Below are positions 37,076 through 48,979 of a stretch of 64,000 nt of DNA, in pieces. The translations under genes were made by a program, and so were the position numbers. Position 1 is the stretch's first letter. Every line of letters starts with the position of its first letter. The stretch covers positions 563,001 to 627,000 of the forward strand of contig BLAL01000242.1 in assembly GCA_015698045.1 (NCBI GenBank), written 5' to 3'. Below the pieces are notes generated by a model. The model was not told the origin of the DNA and did not search any database. It saw only the letters and a program-made list of their open reading frames with translations. Source of the DNA: Rhizophagus clarus. Its lineage: Eukaryota > Glomeromycota > Glomeromycetes > Glomerales > Glomeraceae.

Positions 37076-40000
37076 AAAAGACTGGGAAAACGCTGGTAAA
37101 ACTAAAATGCCGATTTCTGGTTCATGAAAAAAATCGGTTTTTTTTTTTTTAGAGAATAAGAGAACAGTACAAAAAAAAAAAATATATCTAGACGCGACAA
37201 TACTTATTACACTAATTTCATTATTTACATAATATTAAAAATTTTAAGAAAATTATATATATATATACATGAGTACTTTGTTTCCCCAGTTTAATTAGTT
37301 GCATTTCACACGCCACCACAAAGTTTAATCTCATGTGACTTTACATTTTGTCATATCCATTATCACATCCCTTATTTTTTCATTTTTACAATGAGAAAAA
37401 ATTTATTTTTCACTCTAATCATGTTACCGGTTATGTAGGTTAATTTGTGGCGGCAATTGTCCGACGATGATCACAGCCATTAAACTTCCTTTATAAGACA
37501 AGACAATAACGGAAATTTTATGCCGCGGGAAGTATTAATTTACTGTAATTGTCAATTGGTACAATCCTCTACTTTATAAATGTTAATTGATACAACCCTT
37601 TATTTATTAAAGAAGTGTATATTTATGGGTTCAAATCTTTTTTACAATAAACATTATAATTGTCGATAAAAGATGAATTTAATTTGAGAAAAATTGATGC
37701 AAGTTAAAAAATGTAAAAATTTGCACAAGTTCGAAATTCGATATCTGACAATATATAAATATGTGTCAGTTGACTCTTTTTTTTTAAAATTATCAAATTT
37801 CTAAATTATTAAATTATTAAGATTTTCAGTGGCTGATAAAAAATTTTAAAGAATTTTTTTTTAACTTATAAAAAAATTTTCTAATAGTTGGAAAATTTGT
37901 ACCAATTTAATTTTTTAATAATAAAACTAGAATGACGGAAATATTGTTGGATGCATACAGGACATGGCGTAACGCTATGAGTGAGATATAATTCATTTAA
38001 TAACAGATAGATTATCGATAGGGGCATTCTATCTTATTCTTACATCCTTAGAATCTTTGAATCTTATTCTCCTTAATTTTAACTGTTAATTGCATATGAT
38101 ATAATGTTTATTGATATAGCCCAAAGTAATCACCATGTTATTTAACACTACTTTTCTCGCGAGTCATATTCTTTATATTCACAAATGAAGTCCATTTAAG
38201 GCAAGATCTAGACCGGTCTGTCATACAAACATGACGTGCAACCGTGTGCGTACATTTTTTCATGGTTTCTGGGGAAACGGAAAATAAGTTCTCGATCTGT
38301 GTGCCAAACGACTTTTGTTTGAACTATGATTTGTGAAAAACATCAGAAACTGTAGCGGTTTCACAAGTCTCACGTATCGGATAAAAAAGAAATACAATAG
38401 TATCAAAGATGACATTAATGTAACATCATCCCCTGGATCCCATGGGTTATGGGTGACTTTCTCCCTTATCTTCTCCTTAATTATTAAGATATGTAAATGC
38501 ATGCTTATAATTCACTTTCTTCACCTCCCTCACCTCCTACATCTCCTTTTACCTCCTTTACCTCTTTTGCTTCCTTTTTATCCTAATTTAAAAATTAAAA
38601 CTACGATCAATGCTAAAATTAAGCATATTAATATCTCCGAATTGCTTAATAATAGAACCATTTTTTATAATTTAATGGAGATTGATTAGAATATTAATTA
38701 CATTAAATATAAACAAGTGTAAATAAAATGACAAATACTCATCGAACTTGGGAAAAAAAAAAATTGTAATTTCACGTGGTAGCACAAGCCAGAGAAATCA
38801 CGTTAATGAATCATTGTCTTCTATTTTTGAGATCAATGATTAAATGTCAAACATTAACTTCCGATTTGGTTTTATGTATTTATGCTTTAAATGAGGTAAT
38901 TTATTTACTTTTAAAGGGATTCTCGGTAATATTAATCCGAACAATCAGATTGGGGAAACTGGTAAGCATGATGATATGACATGTTTATTCAATCTCGTGA
39001 TGGTATTATATGTGATTTATTTTATTTTTTTTATTTTTTCGCATATATTCACAATATAAAAAAAAAAAAAAAAAAAATTCTGGAGTATGATCTCCTTTCT
39101 ATTTTAAGCTTTTTTTAACCTTTAAAAATATTATCGGAGTTTAGATTCGGAAAAAAAATTCCGATAAACTATCGTAATTTCATATGAAATTAATAAACTA
39201 TTCAAGTATTTCAACCCCCATTTTCCTATTATTAATTAATAAAAAAAAAGTGATAGAAATTTTCGGAGTTTTATGTGATTAATGAATCGGAATTATCAAC
39301 CGTCACTTAATATTAAAAAAAAAAAGGATAAAAAGAAATAAAATATATTATTAAATATACTTATTCGGAAATGTCACCTTCATTTTGACATTTAAAATGA
39401 CAGCTTTTTAAAACAAAGAATAATATTATCTTATTACACAGATCACCGTATACTTTAATTTAGAATTATGTTTTCTTATTATTCTGTTATGTTTATATTA
39501 TGAATGATTCTAATTATTTATATTCTAAAAAAAAATTCATTTTTTTTTTGTATCTTAATAAATAAAATACATATATTAAAGGTAATAAACATGTATGCAT
39601 TAAAAAGATATCACCATAAAAATAAAATTATTTTGTTTGATTTAATATGGTTTAGATCGTTAACCCCGCCATCTTTCATAATAAATACAGCATATGTTTT
39701 TTTAAAAAATCTTTCATACGTCATATATATAAGATTAATTATTTATAACTAAATAAAGTAATTCAACAAAGTAAAAAGGTTTTGTCCATTTTGATTTAAT
39801 TGCATAAATGAATAAACTTATAATATTTATTTTAAAAGTGGAATGATTTTTTTTTTTTTTTTTTATATTATAAATTTAAGGTACATTCATCATTTATAAT
39901 GGTCGTACGACTTAACAATTAAAGTACTTGAAAATTTTTTTTTTTTATACGTTATATTTTAAAATAATGATTGGCTTTTTTAAGCATAGATCCAGAAAGA

Positions 40001-40721
40001 ATTTATTTTCTTTACGCGCCACTGCGCCACTAGACTATTTTTTCGGTCGATCCTTTCCTTACCAGATCCCATAAAGAATTCTTTTTTGATATAAAAATAG
40101 CAAAGTCCCTTTTCTCTCAAAATGATGAATAGATGACCTTTTAAAAGTTATACGGACAAAGTTATCCGAAAATAAAAAATTTCTTTGTATGATAAAAATA
40201 TCATTTCATTATTTTAATGATTATATCTAAAAGATTTAGGAAAGAATCACATTAATTAATATTTTTATTCCCTAAAAAATTAACCTCGTGTAACCATTTT
40301 TTATTATTAAAAGATTTTGTTACTTGTACGTTTTTCTTTGAAAAAATACCTCCTTTTGGTTAAAATAAATTGCAAATTTGAAATCATTTATTTTTTCCAT
40401 TATTTCATAATAAATGAATTAAAAATATGATAAGATAAAACTAAAAAAAAAAAAAATTTTTTTTATTTTAAAAAATAAAATTCGTCAAATAACTTCAATT
40501 ACACAAAGATTTGAAACTTGAGACCATTTAAACCATTTAAAGATAAATATTTCAAAATATCCAATTTTGGCTTTTCATTTCTCGCATCAATAATATACAA
40601 TATATTATACTTTCGCATTGTTATTAAGATCCATTATCTAACCAAAATATAATAAATGATATGATGAAATTAAATGCCAATTAAAAATCTACCCGAGTTT
40701 TTGTACTGTATAACCGTACGT

Positions 40722-40805
40722 TTTACCCGTTATACCAGTGTTATACCCGTTTTGCCTGTTTACTGTTTACTGCTTTATCCCGTTTTATCCCGTTTTACCT
40801 GTTTC
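40722..40805. repeat. TTTTACCCGTT/TTTATCCCG short repeats
   Basis: Imperfect repetition of TTTTACCCG, TTATACCCG, TTTACTG and TTTATCCCG words. Non-coding. Confidence 0.6.
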
Positions 40806-43164
40806 AACAGTTAAAGAGTGTGCCAACTTTCTTCAATAATCTTTTTTAAAAAAAAAAGAAAATTTAAATAATTTATCCATAAAAATATTAATTGAATAAA
40901 TGGTTTGTTATTTGGTACGGTATTTACTAAAAATTATCAGGTTATTTATTGTACATATCTAAAGTATACAATACATACAAATATATCCAAATATATACAC
41001 ATAAAGAGGAATGTTGAGTATTAAATTTCGCTTATGATAATTTAATGAATAAAGAAGATGCAATTAAAGCGGTACAGTCTCACCATTCTTATTAAAAAGT
41101 CGGAAATCTATCATTTTAGTGATCCCGAAAAAAAAACAAACCTGCAGTTTTTATGATTCAACGCAAAACTTCTCTAAGATATTTCTATCTACATGATCTT
41201 TTTTTTTTCGTGTAAATTAGAACGTGCAAATTAACTAAATTTTCACATGTGATAATTGAGATCAAAAAAAAAACGTTATCGTTATCTATTACACAAAAAT
41301 TTGAAAAATTTATAACGCGGAATGAATTTAAAATTATTTTCGAAATAATCACGAAAGTTTTTTGATTTTTCACAAGTTGATCTGCTTAAAATTCGGCTGA
41401 TTTGACGAATAGGGCCATGTGATCAGCACGCACATACAGTAATTAACATTCATCGTATTAGTATCCTTTTCTGGTGCTCGCCTTGACGCCCTCAGTTTGA
41501 TTTTTGTATTTCCCAGTATTTTTCTTACGTTTTATTTAATTACAGTGATACAGTACTTTTCTATGTTTAATTTAATTATAGTTAACAGATATTATTCAAC
41601 TTAATAGATCTGAATTTCTTTTAAGAATCACGAGCATTTTGCATACGTGCTTTGAGTTTCTTTTTATCGCGTACAGTAATTTTCTATTAAACTTTTCATT
41701 TAATTGATAAACAATGATGAAATATTATAATCTAGTAAATATATTATCCAGTAAAATTCTTTTTTTTTCAAAAAAATTTTAAGATATTTTAATTATAGAA
41801 AAACTAAAACTTTTAACTGTCTAATCTTTTTTTTTTTTTTTTAATGAATAATATGATACATAATCTAGCATTCCAGTTAAATAATATTTCTTATCTAATC
41901 AATTTTCTATAAATAAAAAAGATGTAATAGATGGACTAATTTTTAAAAATAGATAGACTAACTTATTTGAAACCGAAATTCAAAACAGCAGTTCCAATTT
42001 TGTTGTATAGACAGTCGGTTTTTTTTTTTTTTGAATCGAGCTGAATCGAACTATTATGAAATACGCATTACAACATATTTTAGCTACATTTATACTAACT
42101 ATGAAGATTTTTCAGTTGTTTATCACGAAATTTATCGTAACTTTTTTTCCAAAGGTTTACAGAATCTTTTAAATGTTAAAGTACTTCGCAAGTTACTTTG
42201 TATTCGTTTCTTGAATCTAGATTCTCTTTAATTTTATTCATAGTTGATTGATGAAAAATTTTTTAACTTGCTGTGAATTTCTTTCACATTCGTTGTGAAA
42301 AAGAAATATTTTACTTTTTTTGTTTAAAAAAAAAAAAGAATAAAAAATAAAAAAAATAAAGAAATAAATAAAAAATTATAAAAATATCATTTTTCTCGTC
42401 ATATCTGGTCGCTCATTCTCATGTCATTAATCGACAAATCCAAAAATTAGAACTGATCCAGTAATAATAGTTTTAACGTGAAAATTATTCTTTTTAAAAA
42501 AAGTAAACGTGCGTTTTTTATAACGTGTGTTTTTTATTTTTGTCAAACTTAAAATACGGTATCTCAAGAGCTGACTGAGATATATTGTATATTTAGATTT
42601 AAATAGACACTGACTATTCGCTAAATCGCGTAATTTCTAGTAATCTTAACCTGGTTAAAGATGAAACAACTTATTGTACGTTTTAATACTTAATTTATGC
42701 AAAATAAGAATATTCAGTGAAAATGAAATTTCAATTATATAATGGTTTTCTATCAATTTATTTAGTTCATTTCCATTTTTATTATTAATTGACCTTCAAT
42801 ATAAGGCATATACTATTATGTAGTAGCTATCTATCTTTGTGGTTGCTTCATTACTAGTCCTTTTAAAATCTTCAATTCAAGAGAAAGGATAGGTTAACTT
42901 TAAGATCAACTACAGGTGATGACACACTTGGCCATTTTAAAACGACTGTCATTCAGATTCATTTGAGTCATTTTAAATTTAATGCAGGCCAAATTTAAGA
43001 TGCCGGCCAGAATTACAAATCTATTACAATATTCACGTTGCAAATGTACCCGAAACAAATGACCCAAATGACACACTCATTTGAGTCATTTGAGGTCAAA
43101 ACCTAAATCGTTATCCTCCTTTTCTATGTTAAGTATAGATCTTTCCAGTGTCTAAAATTGACTT

Positions 43165-43290
43165 ACGGAACTTGCGGGCCGCATGTGATTTTTTTTTTCG
43201 CTAGCAAAATTAAAAATGCACATGCGGATTCCGCAGTTGATTTTCAAAATTTTCCGCAAGTTTCCGCATGTTTGCAAATTCCGCAGTAAT
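43165..43290. repeat. Cluster of CCGCATG/CCGCAG words
   Basis: Short GC-containing words such as GCCGCATG, TCCGCAG and TCCGCAAG recur six times in an otherwise AT-rich stretch, some in opposite orientation around 43205-43225. It resembles the edge of a small subrepeat-based element, but I cannot define ends. Confidence 0.35.
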
Positions 43291-43799
43291 TTTCCAGAAC
43301 TCAAAGATTTTGATTTTGAAAAGGCATTTGATACTTGGCTAGTAAATAATTGTAAACTTTAATTTTGAATTCAATAAATAAAAATTTATAAATATAATAA
43401 ATATAAGGGTTTTGTAATGTCGCATAGGTCACGCCACCAAATTTTATTGGTGGAAATCTTGTGCCATGTTTTGTGGCACGATAAATGGTTTTAATTTAAA
43501 ATGTCTTTTTTTTTTTTTTTAGAACACTTTGGTTTTCATTAAAAATCAAACCAAAACAATTATTACAATTATTTGAATTGGCTATAAAATATTGTTGTAA
43601 AATATTTGTAAAGTAGTTTCTTTCTTTAGTTTGTTTTTGAGTTTTTTTTTGATTCAGAAACGTCACTAACATTTTTTTTTGTTTTTAGATATAAATTTCG
43701 GCTTGGACTTGTAATTAGGTATATGTACAAATGTTTTTATGTGTTTATTGATTTTAGGAATGATACTGATATTTCTTTTTGTTTTTTTTTGTAAAGATA

Positions 43800-44060
43800 A
43801 GATCATATCTCAAGAACAAAGAACGCGAAAATCAAGAACTAAAAGATAAAGCACACAAAGACCTAGAACAATATCAGAGAGTCCGTATTACATCCCAAAG
43901 TTAAAGAACACGAAAATCAAGAATAAAGAACATGAAGATCAAGAACAGTATTAAGGGTAATTACATCCCAAAGCTAAAGAACATGAAAATCAAGAACAAT
44001 AAACAAAGATCACAAAGATCACAAATAAAAAACACGGAAATTAAGAACGAGAGAACGTTA
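43800..44060. repeat. Repeats of AAAGAACACGAAAATCAAGAA
   Basis: The word AAAGAACRYGAARATCAAGAA recurs about eight times, with TTACATCCCAAAG repeated twice between copies. In one frame this would encode a charged KEHENQE-like repeat, but stops interrupt it. It lies directly beyond the 3' side of the minus-strand MULE relic and may be low-complexity sequence of a decayed coding region. Confidence 0.55.
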
Positions 44061-44339
44061 GTAATGTTCCCAAATCAAAAAAAAAAAATCCCCAAAGAAA
44101 ATTAAACAAAGAAACTTACTTATCAATTTCAAGTCCAAACCGAAGTCTTTGAGTCCAAAAATACCGTTCCTAAAAAAGAGAAGGAAAAGGAACGTTAATT
44201 GTACGAAACATTTCACAAAATGTTTAAAACTGTCTAGTTCTAAACGAAAATGTGAAAGAATGATTCCCCTTAAGAAATCAACAAGGAAGCGATTGTGACG
44301 ACCATTAAAACTGATAAGATACGGTTTTCATAATTTATG

Positions 44340-45410
44340 TGGTTTCTTTATTGAGATTTACTGAGTTCTCCGCGCATAATATTTTCTATTTGCAAGTCCG
44401 TTTGGTGCTGTTCCTTGCGTATCTCTTCTATAATCATGTAACTCCTGTGCTCTACCAATTAATGCAAACCTTCAGCTATATTTTGTGTCCTGAGATAACT
44501 AACTTCAACAAGTTCGTGTACAGACCAGAGCTCTGGTGGAAAAATGGTGGAACCCGAAGTGTGGAGCCATTTCTAAACTGCCTTCGAACTCTTCTGTGAA
44601 GATAATTTTCCTCAAAATATTGAATAACTATTTCTGCATTTGAAAGATGGAAGGAATGCAAGGGCTGTAATATAACGCATTTTGAGGCTAAAATTTTCAT
44701 TGTTGCCATATTCAGTGTAACTAATCCTACATTGCTGCCTGTTCAAAATCAGTAAGAATCATGATGGTCTTAAATTTTGGCCAGCCTCTTCCCCAAGTTA
44801 ATTAATTCTTGAAAAAATCGCCTATAACTTTCTCACCTTTTGCATGTCATTAATGTATATACTAGAGAAAAAACACATGTATTATCCTCACCACCAACCG
44901 GAGCATGAATGTATGGTATACATTTGCAAAAATAATGTCGGTACTGTTTTAAACTTCCCATCCATCATCCAATAATCTGCTTCCTGTAGGTGACGAAGTA
45001 GTACAAATAATTATCATTTTTTCATTTCCTATTCTGCCAAAAATTGATCGCACTGATAGTTGAACGCAAATTAATATGTAATGATCATGGCTGTAAGGGC
45101 ATGTTTTCACTTCTTACACGATTAATTTGTTTGTGCAATGATTGTGTCTATTTAGCATGGAAGAATAGGAATCTTAAGACATGTTAATTACGGCATTTTG
45201 AATTATCTGAATTGGTTGATCGTTTGTGTTGGATGCAGTTTATTTTATCATGTTAGGCATTTGTAGTTGCTTCTGGAGCATAGTTATACTCGTTAAACTT
45301 TATTAGCACATGTCCCTGTCACTTAAGACTGTTGTTGCTCTTCTTTTACAGTGATTCATATATATCTATACTCGCAACACCAATAATAATTTTCATTACG
45401 ATTTTTGACT
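44340..45410 (-). pseudogene. Decayed MULE transposase with FLYWCH-type zinc finger
   Basis: Reading downwards, segments in changing frames match the order of a FLYWCH-MULE protein. At 45410-45300 there is NYYWCCEY followed by TTVLSDRDMC, a FLYWCH-like zinc-finger block. At about 44990-44895 there is DYWMMDGKFKTVPTLF then QMYTIHS, the first DDE strand, whose Asp is present. At about 44780-44730 there is FKTIMILTDFEQAA, the second acidic strand. At 44709-44476 there is an open 77-codon block with YFEENYLHRRVRRQFRNGS. Frameshifts and stops separate the blocks, so no functional transposase can be made. The identification rests on recognised family motifs and block order. Terminal inverted repeats were not found. 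Confidence 0.7.
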
Positions 45411-45576
45411 TTTTTTAACAAATATCCACGCACAATTATCTTTGGTTTGCCACGTATAGATTTGATTAATCTGCATACTTCATAATTCATTTTTACAGTA
45501 TTAATATTAAAGCAAAGAATATTTCTACTTAATGAATAGTAATGATATAAAATTTTTTATTTCTTTGTGCGTTTGA

Positions 45577-45603
45577 AAAAAAAAAAAAAAAAAAAAAAAA
45601 AAA
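45577..45603. repeat. Poly-A tract of about 27 bases
   Basis: Among the longest uninterrupted homopolymers in the window. It sits about 170 bp beyond the FLYWCH block of the MULE relic. Confidence 0.8.
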
Positions 45604-46690
45604 TAGAGAAAATTACAAAGGAATAATTAAAAAATCTTCAATTAATTATAAGTTTAAGCCCTTTGAATTTTGATTTGTGCTATAATCTTGCATTACAGCT
45701 TGTTGAATTTATTTTACTTTTACATTTCGGGACTTGAAATAATTTGAAATTAAGGCACAGTAAAGAACTAGACGTAGCAAATTGATGAATTTAAATTTGT
45801 CGATAAAAAATGGCATTTCGATAAAATGGAGTTAGGTAATTCTCCATGTCGGTAAAACGGAAATTGACAAAATAATGTCAGTTAATTTGATGTCAATGGA
45901 TTGGCTGTCCGAATCGTACCATAACCGTCATTTCACAGCATTAAAGAAAACTAGTTAATTACATTATATTTTCCTGAAAATATGATGTGACCAACCAGGT
46001 ATCTTGTGCAATGTGGCACGAGAGCTTAAGTATAGATCAGTACTAAATTTAACCACTTAAAAATCTGACGAATTTAAGTTTATATAAAATATAGACATTG
46101 TAAATTTATTTGCATAATATTTATTTGATCATGTATTATATATGAATTTATATTTAAATAATTCTGATCCATAAAAATTTATTTAAAAAATATATACTGG
46201 TTTTGTGGGCGCGGTTTTTGGTAGGGAGTGATGTATGGTTTATGCAGTGACAAATAGAGATTAGGCCACTCACAAAAATATAAACTGCGTGTTGCCGCAA
46301 TCACGTGGTCAGTGACAAATAAATGTCACTCCCCATTAGTAAACATAATAAGCATAGAGTTATAGATATTACATAGGCTCTATAAAATATACAATTCTTG
46401 ATGATAAAGACCGAGTCAATTTAAGGATATGTCTAATTATTTGAATTATCTGTTATTGAGGTCGTTCGCTTGGTCATTTGTTTTTGACCTATAAAAAATT
46501 TTGTCCAAACACTGTTTACAGAACATTTACTTGACATTTATTGAACATTTATCACAATATTGTACGTTTTTCATGGTCAAAAATACTCAATCTCTCATCT
46601 TGTATTAAATCATTGTAACAAATATTGTGTAATGATGTGCGAGTGTTCGGAAAATTGGTCCTATTTAGAATATTTATAGGACAAATATTT
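45604..46690. other. Intergenic with a small possible MITE
   Basis: No gene seen. Short words of the TTTCGATAAAATGG and GTCGGTAAAACGG type at 45800-45870 resemble the subrepeats of the fold-back element at 63401. A possible 110-bp MITE is listed separately. Confidence 0.35.
46224..46333. mobile_element. Possible 110-bp MITE
   Basis: The ends GGGAGTGATGT and ATGTCACTCCC are inverted copies with two differences. Inside, CAGTGACAAATA occurs twice. No target duplication is clear. It could be chance. Confidence 0.3.
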
Positions 46691-46691
46691 T

Positions 46692-47150
46692 TTATGGGAT
46701 AATAACACGCTCGTTTGGTTTGCTAAGTTTACTAAGTAATCTATCCCGACTTTCTTTCCAAAGCTTTATAGAAATTTCTAAAAACTGGAGTGTTTTTTGA
46801 GTCAGCTCGCATTCAGATATATCCACACCCTCTTTAATTTTGTTCACGCTTAATTCGTAATCTTTTAATTTTTTCGCGAATTTCTATCAAGCCTCCTACC
46901 ATATCACCAAGGTACTTTTGCATAACCTCTAAACCTTCGGTAGCTTCATCTAAAAGATGTTGAATGACCATATCACGTTTATCCCGAACGTCTACGATTT
47001 TACACGTGACTTTATAAACAATAGTTTTAAATTCTACTATGATGTTCTTTAATTTCGTTATACGTATGAAAATACGGAAAGCCCCGGTGAATTTTCTGAT
47101 CATGGCTTCAGCCTCAATCTCGAAAGTGTAATGGACCGAATTACTTTCTA
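46692..47150 (-). pseudogene. Frameshifted, 5'-truncated copy of the helical-protein gene
   Basis: The copy matches the C-terminal two thirds of the gene at 47974-48773. It contains SVHYTFEIE (near 47130), a block with RDMVIQHLLDEATEGLEVMQKYLGDM, and REKIK, after which the frame shifts by one base in an A-rich run at about 46855-46870. Reading then continues as DYELSVNKIKEGVDISE, LTQKTLQFLE, LWKESRDRLLSK and ends at the TAA at 46692. Compared with the intact copy it lacks the N-terminal quarter and about 20 residues in the middle. The single-base change and missing 5' part argue for a pseudogene, though a sequencing error in the homopolymer cannot be excluded. Confidence 0.7.
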
Positions 47151-47189
47151 AAATCCACTAATTTGATTACCGATTAGGTATTTAATGGT

Positions 47190-47290
47190 ATTTAATGAGA
47201 ATTACATAATCACACAATTCCAAACCTTTCTTTATGTTAAACTTAAAAATATATACAAGTAACTTAATCATGAAAACAATGTCGCTAAAA
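47190..47290. repeat. Dispersed repeat fragment (CACACAATTCCAAA family)
   Basis: A TCACACAATTCCAAACC word with following ACTTAAAAATATATACAAGTA-like sequence relates this fragment to the 165-bp units at 58905-59358 and to 50100-50400. Weaker fragments occur at about 47555 and 49820-49900. Confidence 0.45.
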
Positions 47291-47973
47291 AAAAAACTTC
47301 TTACTTCTCTCTTATTGAAAAAAAAAAAAGAAAGTAGTAATCTAAATTACCGTTTCTAATAACTGTGTTATAAAATTTTACAAATAATAATAAAATAAAC
47401 TATGCAAGTATTTTAATTTTTTACCATATTAACTAAATATAGCATTTTTCCGTCAATAGTCTTTCGCTAACGTCATTACTGTATATCAATCGGTTTCACA
47501 TATTACAAACTATCAATTTATTGTCATGAAACAGAAATTACCTAAAGGTTAAACAGTCACACAAATTCCAATTTAATTGTTGAAGATGATTATTCTAGGA
47601 AATTAAATATAATAAACCCACTACACGCGTCTTTTCAAAATAAAATACTCAGAAAAAAAACTACATAAAATTTTCACATATGTAATCAATTTTTTATTAT
47701 TTTAAATATCTAGTTTCATGATAATTTTCTTTAAAAATTAATGAAATTATATATTTCAACGACACTATTTATAATAATCAAGGAATGAAATAAAGAGCGA
47801 TACAAGATGATCGGTAATTACCAGACGCAGCGTGACAAACATTTCATGCGTAGATGCTTCAATCAGAAATGTCCTCGCAGCAGACAAAACCCTATACCAC
47901 CTATTCCTTTAATCCTTACAACTATAAGTTTATACAAGCAAAACTGAATACGAATCACAAACTAAATGTATAT

Positions 47974-48968
47974 CTAAATTTCACCAACACTAATAACAGG
48001 TTTATGTTGTTTACTAAGAAACTTATCCCAACTTTCTTTCCAACTCATCACGGCAGCTTCTAAATACTGGAGTGATTCTTCAGTCAAATTCATTTCGGAT
48101 ACATCTAAATTTACTTTAACATTATTAACGTTTATTTCATAATCTTTTAACTTGCCTCGAATTTCTCTCAAGCCTACTGCCATGTCACTAAGGTATCTTT
48201 GCATGACATTTACACCTTTGATAGCTTCAGTGGTTATATCAAAAATCTTATTATTTTCGTCGATCGGTTTATTTCCGGTCTTTATTTGAGCGTCGAAAAG
48301 TTGTTGAATGATTATATCACGTTCTCCCTGAACCTCTAAGATTTTCTGCATGGTCTTATCGACAATAACTCTATATCCTGTTATTGTTTCCTTTAATTTC
48401 AATATACGCATTACGAAGTAATCATGATTTGTGAAAATACTGTAATTATTGTTGAATTTTTTAACCATGGATTTGACCTCGATCTCGAAAGTGGAATGAA
48501 CCGATTTACTTTTTGCAAACATTTCACGTAAAGTATCTCCAGCTTCGTATAGTAAATTGGAGAATCTTCGAAGGTGTTCTGCAGCTATTTTCCCATTGTT
48601 CCCGTAAGCTCCGCACCTTTCCATTAGGGCTGCAAGCTTATTACAGTTGTCGACATGTTGTGTAATTTCACTCGGTGCTATTTTCTCAAATAACGAATGA
48701 GCATGCAAATAATTTAACGAAACATCAAAAAAAAAACTTTTTTCTAACCAGGAATTTCGGCTAAACTTATTTTCTGAAAAAGAAGAGTTGTACTATTAGT
48801 AAACCGATCGATCTGACTTTCATCCTTTGATCTTGGAGGTCCACGAGGTAACTAAATTTGAATATATGTCATATACTGTATGTCAAAAAACTAGAGTTTC
48901 GGAGGATTATAAAGAAATAAACTGTATTTTATAATAAGTACATAGTGTTTAATACCGGGAATGTGCAT
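47974..48968 (-). CDS. Helical, coiled-coil-like protein of unknown family
   Basis: The solid part is an open frame reaching the stop at 47974 that encodes about 245-265 residues. It is predicted to be mostly helical, with FEKIAPSEITQHVDNCNKL, MERCGAYGNNGKIAAEHL, DTLREMFAKSKSVHSTFEIE, many heptad-like Leu/Ile/Val positions and a C-terminal SWKESWDKFLSK. The frame has no good ATG. An acceptor with an upstream TACTAAT branch-like word lies at 48774, and a 13-base first exon 48968-48956 (ATG CAC ATT CCC G) would join in phase, giving 270 residues. That first exon is tentative. No signal peptide or membrane segment is seen. A shortened duplicate lies 0.8 kb downstream at 46692-47150. I do not recognise the family. 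Alternative readings of exon 1 (for example through LPRGPPRSKDESQ at 48850-48800) shift frame at the junction. Confidence 0.6.
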
Positions 48969-48979
48969 TTCAAACTGTT

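Larger units (their letters stand above)
34100..43160. other. Nine-kilobase gene desert
   Basis: No gene is supported. The stretch contains many A/T runs, TA arrays and the small tandem repeats listed separately. Weakly protein-like short frames occur at 36430-36560 (plus) and 38770-38985 (plus, for example GNINPNNQIGETG in one frame), but each is broken and lacks a start or splice support. Frames at 34881-35203, 38260-38689, 39504-39752, 41185-41373 and 42031-42231 look random. Confidence 0.4.

Noticed and set aside
48780-48860. Upstream exon LPRGPPRSKDESQIDRF for the helical-protein gene
   Set aside because: It reads well but meets a stop at 48740-48745 in its frame and cannot join the main frame with a normal GT-AG intron. 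A sequencing error could change this view.
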